Shown: piece by piece, positions 59,319 through 64,000 of the stretch
Layout of the letters: each line of letters begins with the position of its first letter
How positions within the stretch are numbered: position 1 is the first letter of the stretch
Assembly: GCA_963714255.1 (NCBI GenBank)
Contig: CAVQNU010000034.1
Location: 124,001 to 188,000 of the forward strand
Source: Rhodovastum sp963714255
GTDB lineage: Bacteria > Pseudomonadota > Alphaproteobacteria > Acetobacterales > Acetobacteraceae
DNA: 64,000 bases
Reading direction: 5' to 3'
Translations under genes and position numbers: made by a program
Notes under the pieces: model-generated
Database searches by the model: none
Seen by the model: the letters and a program-made list of their open reading frames with translations, nothing else
What the model was told of the DNA's origin: nothing

Positions 59319-60278
59319 CTACGGCCGGTTCGCGGCCAGCGTGGCGTTCGCTTGCGCGCCGGGCTCCGGAACCCGCGCCATCCCGATACCAGGCAGGGCG
59401 AGATGGTGTTCCGGTGGCGCATCGAAATAATCCCAGGCCAGCTCGTGGCCGAGATAAATCCCCGCGCCGGCCACCGTGCTCCAGGCCGACAGCAGCGCGG
59501 CCGTGACGACATCGCCGATCGCGATCACGTTGCTGGTGAAGTCGATCGTTGTCGCGACGGCGCGATAGGTCAGAGTCTTCCACACGGCCCGTGGTATGCC
59601 GCTTTCGTGCTGCTCTTCAACCGGCGCCGCGGCTGTCACCGGACTTCCCAGGAACGGCATCGGGTTCGCGGCATCAAGCAGGTTCAGCTTTCCCGCTTCG
59701 ACGGCTTTCCAGGCGCGTTCGGTCCAGGCTGAAAAGTCGTCCGGCAATTTGTCCGCGGCATCCACCCCGACGACATATCGCACTTGCACAGCCGCCAGCG
59801 GATCGCTCACCCGGATGCCGGCTTCCGCCCACCGCGACGGCAGCGTCCATCCCCATGTCCGGGCGACCCGCGCCGCTTCCGCCCAGGCCGGATCGGCCGG
59901 CTCTCCGGTGGACCCGCCAACAACGGCGCTCCACGCACAGGAGCCATCATGATCGGAGGCGTAGCGCACACGCGCGAATGGCAGGTCGCTGCGGGCGCAG
60001 TCAGGCGCGGTGCCCCAGTCGCTGACAGGCTCGCCTTGTTTGTTCGCCTGTACCAGCACCGCGCCGGTCACCTGGCCGGCATGGACTTGCAGCAACGCCA
60101 CGCTGACCACACCCGCAAGCGGCTCGGCGCTGGCCGCGCGCAACCAGACACCTTCCGGCAGCGGCACCTGCTTGCGCTCGACCGACACGACGCCTTGCAC
60201 TTCCGGCAGCGCCGGGACTGGTTGCGCGGACGCGGCGAACGGCACCATCAGGCAGGCCAACCCAAGAGAGCGGCGCAT
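59319..60278 (-). CDS. Exported DUF2061 protein, paralogue 1
   Basis: Protein of 319 aa with GGGAGGA before the ATG. The signal MRRSLGLACLMVPFAASAQP is cleaved after SAQ. An N-terminal domain of about 200 residues follows, with VPLPEGVWLRAASAEPLAGV, VSVALLQVHAGQVTGAVLVQ and RVRYASDHDGSCAWSAVV. The C-terminal 90 residues are a DUF2061 unit: WKTLTYRAVATTIDFTSNVI followed by GIYLGHELAWDYF, with two membrane helices. The N-terminal domain is shared with the next gene but I cannot name it. The start overlaps the stop of paralogue 2 by one base (TGATG), so they are coupled. Confidence 0.83.
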   Translation of the reverse strand: MRRSLGLACLMVPFAASAQPVPALPEVQGVVSVERKQVPLPEGVWLRAASAEPLAGVVSVALLQVHAGQVTGAVLVQANKQGEPVSDWGTAPDCARSDLPFARVRYASDHDGSCAWSAVVGGSTGEPADPAWAEAARVARTWGWTLPSRWAEAGIRVSDPLAAVQVRYVVGVDAADKLPDDFSAWTERAWKAVEAGKLNLLDAANPMPFLGSPVTAAAPVEEQHESGIPRAVWKTLTYRAVATTIDFTSNVIAIGDVVTAALLSAWSTVAGAGIYLGHELAWDYFDAPPEHHLALPGIGMARVPEPGAQANATLAANRP

Positions 60279-61213
60279 CACAGTGTCCTCCCCGTTTGCG
60301 CGGGTGGGGATGGCGGCCACGCCGTCTCCTGGCCCAGACCCAGCAGCTCGGTTTGCAACTCGGCCGGCCCACCGAAATAATCCCAGGCAAGCTCATGCGC
60401 GAGATAGATCCACGGGCCGATGAGCAGCGGCAGCGCCGACAGACCGGCGGCCGTCAGCACGCTGCCGCTGGCGATGTAGTTGCTGGTGAAGTCGATCGGC
60501 GCGTAGACGGCCCGGAAGGTGATCGTTTTCAACACTGCATGCGGCAGCGTGAAGCCGCCCGACGCCGGCGCGGTCGCAGGCAACGGCGGCGCCACGTGGC
60601 TTTGCATGTCAGGCAGCGATTGCTGCGGATCGAGCTGGTTGCGCAGGCCGATATCGACTTTGTCCCAGGCGGCTTGCGCCCAGTCCACCAACGCCACAGG
60701 GTCGGGCGTTCCGGCGGGCGTCAGCGCCGCCGCATAGCGGACCTGCACCGCCGAGAGTGGTTGCGTCACCCGCATGGTCGCCACACCCCAGGCGACGGGG
60801 AGCGTCCAACCGCGCGCCGCCGCGCTACGCCTGGCCTGCAGCCATGCCGGATCGGCGTCTTCGTCACTTTGCGCCGCGGCCACGCGGGCGACGTAGGCGC
60901 AGGACAGATCATGGTCCGATCGATAACGCGTCTTCGCGAGCGGCAGGTCGGCGCTGTCGCACAGCGGCGCATCGCCCCATGCGGGCGGCTTGTCGCGCCG
61001 GCTGGCCTGCACCAATACGGCTTCGGCGACGGCCCCGTCGCGGACCTGCAGCAACGCGACGCTTACCATGTCTGGGGCTTCGGCGCGGCCCGCCTGCACC
61101 CACGCGCCGGCCGGCAGCGGCACTTCCTTCCCCTCCACGACCAGCATGCCGTGGATGTCTGGCTCCGCGGAGGCTGCCGGTATCGCGGCTGATGCCGCCA
61201 GCACCGAGAACAC
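60278..61213 (-). CDS. Exported DUF2061 protein, paralogue 2
   Basis: About 311 aa from a GTG at 61213; an in-frame TTG at 61378 behind GGGGGAG is an alternative, and the start is genuinely uncertain. A signal-like FSVLAASAAIPAASA precedes the mature protein. The N-terminal domain parallels paralogue 1 (VPLPAGAWVQAGRAEAPDMV, VSVALLQVRDGAVAEAVLVQ, RYRSDHDLSCAYVARVA). The C-terminus has LKTITFRAVYAPIDFTSNYI and WIYLAHELAWDYFGGPAE, a DUF2061 unit. The shared S-DHD-SCA segment may hold a functional site. The gene pair is transcribed from a promoter flanked by TetR-type operators. Confidence 0.78.
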   Translation of the reverse strand: MFSVLAASAAIPAASAEPDIHGMLVVEGKEVPLPAGAWVQAGRAEAPDMVSVALLQVRDGAVAEAVLVQASRRDKPPAWGDAPLCDSADLPLAKTRYRSDHDLSCAYVARVAAAQSDEDADPAWLQARRSAAARGWTLPVAWGVATMRVTQPLSAVQVRYAAALTPAGTPDPVALVDWAQAAWDKVDIGLRNQLDPQQSLPDMQSHVAPPLPATAPASGGFTLPHAVLKTITFRAVYAPIDFTSNYIASGSVLTAAGLSALPLLIGPWIYLAHELAWDYFGGPAELQTELLGLGQETAWPPSPPAQTGRTL

Positions 61214-61428
61214 GCCCGCGCGAACATAGGCCCGGCAATTGCGCTGACTGAGACCTCCTGCCGCTGGCTGGCCGGTCAGGTGGCGGTGGCCCTCGCAGGG
61301 CTGATCAGGCGGGCCTTCGACTGCGCGCTGCGCACGCGAAGCGGCACCCCAGCGCGGATAACCTGCAATCTGGATCAAGTTGTTCTCCCCCGTTTGGAGC
61401 CCGGATAGGTGCCGGCGCCCAGAATACG

Positions 61429-61446
61429 AACCGAACCGCTCGGTCC
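61429..61446. promoter_or_regulatory. TetR-type operator 1
   Basis: AACCGA-ACCGC-TCGGTC, an inverted repeat (ACCGA/TCGGT) identical in core to operator 3 and placed just downstream of the minus-strand -10 box. Confidence 0.7.
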
Positions 61447-61458
61447 GTTTGTGCCGCA

Positions 61459-61486
61459 TATATAGGGTCGGCGCAGCGACGCGCAA
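61459..61486 (-). promoter_or_regulatory. Promoter for the DUF2061 pair
   Basis: On the minus strand TTGCGC (61486-61481) and TATATA (61464-61459) with a 16-bp spacer, bracketed by operators 1 and 2. About 240 nt of leader would precede the GTG at 61213. The wider 61214-61896 region contains no other gene I can support. Confidence 0.6.
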
Positions 61487-61494
61487 GAGAGATT

Positions 61495-61510
61495 CGAACC
61501 GTTCGGTTCG
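61495..61510. promoter_or_regulatory. TetR-type operator 2
   Basis: CGAACCG-TT-CGGTTCG, a perfect 16-bp palindrome sharing the ACCG/CGGT core of operators 1 and 3, directly upstream of the -35 box. Confidence 0.7.
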
Positions 61511-61798
61511 GCCTGGCGGGACACTCGGGACCGGGGCACGCAGGCGCGCCATCGGCCCATGGGATGTCGCCGCACGGCTTGTCACGTTCACAATGCCGCC
61601 AGGAAAGGTTGTTATCGCACGGAGCGCCGGTGCGTGACCGCTGGCATGGTCCGCAGAACCGGTGATCCCGGGATACGCACCGCTCGGACGCAAGGGGAAC
61701 AGAACCGTCTCGCAGTCTCTTTCAACGCTGCGACAGCAATGCCCCCTTCCCGCGCGGCCAATCATGGGTTTTTGGCACCGGTGCCGGCGCACCGGATC

Positions 61799-61817
61799 AG
61801 ACCGAACCGCTCGGTCT
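61799..61817. promoter_or_regulatory. TetR-type operator 3, autoregulatory
   Basis: AGACCGA-ACCGC-TCGGTCT, a perfect 7+5+7 inverted repeat with the same core as operator 1, upstream of the TetR gene. Confidence 0.75.
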
Positions 61818-61896
61818 TGACGTGGTCATTCCGGCGTGCCACCTCAGGGTGCAGGACAAGATTTTGCCGATTGGTTCTTTTGCGTTGGGGGTAGAG

Positions 61897-62553
61897 TTGC
61901 GACAGAATTGTGCAGACGAGCGTCCCGACGACGACGACGTACCGCCAAAGGCACGGCAAATTCTGCAGGCGGCACGCGATGTCTTCCTGGAGCATGGCTA
62001 TGGTGCGGCGAGCACGGACATGATCCAGCGTGCCGCCTGCGTCTCGAAATCCACATTGTACGCCTACTACCCGACGAAGGACGCGCTGTTCGCTGCGGTA
62101 GTCGAGGCAGAGTGCCGCGCTTTTGCACATACCTTCTCCGAGATCGCCTTCGAACGGCGCGATCTCGCCGACAGCCTTAAGCAACTCGGCCAAAACTATC
62201 TCGGTCTGCTGCTGGCGCCCTCTGCCATTGGACTTTATCGGATCGTGGTTGCCGAGACCCCGCGCTTCCCGGCACTCGGGCAGGCTTTCTACGCCGCCGG
62301 ACCGGACCTGGTGAAAAGGCGCCTTGCGGAGTATCTCACCCGGGCCGCTGCCGACGGTCAGCTTTCTGTGCGCAATTCCGAACAGGCCGCGGAGCATTTC
62401 CTGGCCCTGTTGCGCGGAGACTTGCAATTCCGCACCCTTTTTGGCGTGTGCCCCGCACCAAGTCGCAGCGCAATTGCCCACGCTGTCGCGGCCGTGGTCG
62501 ATTGCTTCATGGCTGCGTACGGACGAAACTGCCCAGCGGATTTGCCGAGCTGA
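61897..62553 (+). CDS. TetR/AcrR-family transcriptional regulator
   Basis: About 218 aa. The N-terminal helix-turn-helix is KARQILQAARDVFLEHGYGA followed by ASTDMIQRAACVSKSTLYAY and YPTKDALFAAVVEAE. The C-terminal ligand domain (LYRIVVAETPRFPALGQAFY, ADGQLSVRNSEQAAEHFLAL) resembles the TetR_C_33/AefR group that controls efflux pumps. I chose the TTG at 61897, which has GGGGG just upstream, because the in-frame GTG at 61822 has no ribosome site and would place operator 3 in the leader. Three matching operators suggest self-control and control of the divergent DUF2061 genes, originally perhaps of an efflux operon. Confidence 0.88.
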   Translation: MRQNCADERPDDDDVPPKARQILQAARDVFLEHGYGAASTDMIQRAACVSKSTLYAYYPTKDALFAAVVEAECRAFAHTFSEIAFERRDLADSLKQLGQNYLGLLLAPSAIGLYRIVVAETPRFPALGQAFYAAGPDLVKRRLAEYLTRAAADGQLSVRNSEQAAEHFLALLRGDLQFRTLFGVCPAPSRSAIAHAVAAVVDCFMAAYGRNCPADLPS

Positions 62554-62731
62554 GACGAGCGATGGCTCCCTCGCAGCCAGATGCGCCTGGCAGCTCGGAT
62601 GCCAAATGGGTCGGCAGCGCCTCAAAGCCCGTGCGTCGTCGCCAACCAGCGACCGAGCGATACAACGGATGAACAGGCGGGTCTGACACTTCCGGCCGCC
62701 GTTCGGGCTGTTGAACCTCGGCCGTCACCCA

Positions 62732-62860
62732 ATCGGTTCCAAGGGCCTATGGCCCTTGGTGGGTCCAGGGCAACGCCCTGGTGGGGCTCGGGGCTACGCC
62801 CCGATAGGACCAAGCGACGCTATCCTGGTGCCGATGGGGTAGAACCCTGGCCTTCCTTGC
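62732..62860. repeat. Dispersed palindromic repeat, copy I (divergent)
   Basis: GGTTCCAAGGGCCTATGGCC, CTTGGTGGGTCCAGGGCAAC and GCCCTGGTGGGGCTCGGGGC followed by a terminal CCTGGCCTTCCTTGC; a decayed or variant copy, similar to the left half of copy B. Between the convergent TetR and DUF1501 3' ends. The rest of 62554-62866 holds no gene. Confidence 0.7.
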
Positions 62861-62866
62861 TTGCCG

Positions 62867-64000
62867 TCACACCAGACCAAGGTCCTTCCCATGCGCCCCG
62901 GGAAACACAATCTCCAGGCGCGCCGCGTCCAGCCCGTACATCCGCCGCAGCAGCCCCCCGAACAGCGCCCGGTAATCCGTCAGCACCGGCAAATCACGGT
63001 TCTGGAACAGCGTCGCCTGCTCCAGCCGGACCTGCTCGCCGGCAATCCGCCCGCCTTTCACCGCGCCGCCCATCACCCAATAGACGCTGCCGTGACCATG
63101 GTCGGTGCCCTTGTTGCCATTTTCGCGGAAGGTGCGGCCAAACTCGGAAATCACCACCACCACGGTGTTGCCCCAGCTCTCCGCGCCGGTCTCCTCGGCG
63201 AACCCGGCCAGCCCGCGGCCGAGTTCGCGCAGCCGGTTGGCGAGGTAGCCGGTCGCGCCGCCCTCGTTGACATGCGTGTCCCAACCGCCGACATCGATGA
63301 AGCTGAGGCTGAACTGCTCGCGCATCAGCCGGCCGATCCGCCGCGCCGACAGCTCGAACCCTTTGGGCGAAATCGCGCCTCGGGTGGCCTCCTCCGACAT
63401 CGCGCGGACCACGTCGTCGCGCACCGCGAACCCTTCCGCGACGGCGGACGCCAGGTGGCTGCCCTCGTACATGCCCTCGATCAGCCGCACCTGGCGGTCA
63501 TCGACGGCAGGCCTGCCGACTGCGTTCAGGGCGATATTCGGGATCGGCTCCTCACCGCGGAAGATCAGCGGCAACTGGTCGGTAAACGCGATCGGCCTCG
63601 CCTGCGCGAGCACGCCGGCCAGCCGACCCATGAACCCCGAGCGGTAGTTGCGCGATCCCTGGACGGGCTGGCCGAGCTCGATCGTGTCCTGGGTTTCGAA
63701 ATGGCTGCGGGTGAGATCGTCGGTGCCGGCGAAGGGGATGAAGGCGATCTGCTTTTTCTCCCAGAGCGGCTGGATGGTTTCCGCCAGCGCCGGGTGCAGT
63801 CCCCAGTCCGCGTCCAGCGCCAGCGCGGCGTTCGGCCCCGCCGGTATGGGCCGCGGCACCGCAAGCGACGGCCGGGCCTGGTAATAGAAGTCGCTGGAAA
63901 CCGGGATCACCACATTGGCGGCGTCGTAGGCGCCGCGCAGGAATACCACCAGCAGCCTGGCACCGGCATTCGGCGCGGCCCAGACGCGCGCGGCGACGGT
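62867..64000 (-). CDS. DUF1501 family protein, 5' end outside the window
   Basis: The last 377 residues of a DUF1501 protein (alkaline-phosphatase-fold relatives, usually exported by Tat with a DUF1800 partner). The open frame runs through the right edge. Conserved segments are GARLLVVFLRGAYDAANVVI, HPALAETIQPLWEKKQIAFI, SHFETQDTIELGQP, DVGGWDTHVNEGG and VISEFGRTFRENGNKGTDHG. A late HGHGSVYWVMGG adds to the likely metal-site residues. DUF1501/DUF1800 pairs are common in Acetobacteraceae but their reaction is unknown. The partner may lie beyond base 64000. Confidence 0.9.
   Translation of the reverse strand, partial: TVAARVWAAPNAGARLLVVFLRGAYDAANVVIPVSSDFYYQARPSLAVPRPIPAGPNAALALDADWGLHPALAETIQPLWEKKQIAFIPFAGTDDLTRSHFETQDTIELGQPVQGSRNYRSGFMGRLAGVLAQARPIAFTDQLPLIFRGEEPIPNIALNAVGRPAVDDRQVRLIEGMYEGSHLASAVAEGFAVRDDVVRAMSEEATRGAISPKGFELSARRIGRLMREQFSLSFIDVGGWDTHVNEGGATGYLANRLRELGRGLAGFAEETGAESWGNTVVVVISEFGRTFRENGNKGTDHGHGSVYWVMGGAVKGGRIAGEQVRLEQATLFQNRDLPVLTDYRALFGGLLRRMYGLDAARLEIVFPGAHGKDLGLV

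Noticed and set aside
61380..61637. Small plus-strand gene in the TetR control region.
   Set aside because: It overlaps the operators and promoter, lacks a ribosome site and has no coherent protein features.

Overview
The window is high-GC alphaproteobacterial chromosome, most likely from an Acetobacteraceae-type organism (Rhodospirillales). The grounds are the strong G/C bias at third codon positions, the gene content (Kdo/lipid A genes, DinB with an N-terminal zinc ribbon, YXWGXW and DUF2061 proteins) and a dispersed palindromic intergenic repeat present in about nine copies. The family assignment is inference, because no rRNA or other decisive marker is present.

Layout. 0-2.3 kb: lipid A/Kdo operon on the minus strand (DUF374 acyltransferase, waaA, lpxK running off the left edge). 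2.5-5.6 kb: minus-strand block of small envelope proteins (DUF4870, glycine-zipper lipoproteins, an OmpA-like lipoprotein), the first two with +1 frameshifts. 5.7-5.8 kb: an array of TGATC-centred repeats in the divergent control region. 5.98-22.2 kb: a tightly packed, mostly overlapping ten-gene plus-strand operon. It encodes a membrane-anchored trypsin-like protease, two further membrane proteins sharing its N-terminal module, an actin-like ATPase (SrfB), a large GTPase (SrfC), another membrane protein, a vWA protein (frameshifted here), an ABC ATPase and FtsX-like permease, and an FGE-fold protein. A PstS/OmpA fusion protein faces it at 22.4-24.1 kb. I regard this as the least-described system in the window and propose that it is an envelope-spanning NTPase machine.

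24.4-34.5 kb: housekeeping and stress genes (peroxiredoxin, Tag glycosylase, Ca2+/H+ antiporter, DinB, ROK kinase, BaiN-like flavoprotein, C92-type hydrolase, TspO). 34.7-37.9 kb: an ECF sigma factor, a probable anti-sigma factor, a metal-sensor-like protein and three small exported W/G-rich proteins, all on the plus strand. 38-40 kb: a tandem DUF2061 protein and an exported beta-propeller. 40.2-44.4 kb: a minus-strand run pdxH, APH-AAA fusion, uspA, marR, pirin, with a MarR palindrome before pirin. 44.6-48.4 kb: fabI, aroC and two unknown conserved-looking genes. 48.5-50.5 kb: a visibly AT-richer patch with a stop-interrupted gene, a resolvase fragment and an FkbM methyltransferase. 50.6-56 kb: ppx, rlmE, guaB, rsmB and a GNAT gene on the minus strand.

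56.2-59.2 kb: a genomic-island scar between tRNA-Gln(UUG) and tRNA-Ser(UGA). It holds a wrecked tyrosine integrase, remnants of five IS families and a truncated outer-membrane efflux lipoprotein. 59.3-62.6 kb: two exported DUF2061 paralogues opposite a TetR regulator, with three matching inverted-repeat operators between them. The right edge holds a partial DUF1501 gene.

Three otherwise convincing genes carry single-base frameshifts, all of the +1 type. They may be assembly indels, so those genes should be resequenced before being called dead.
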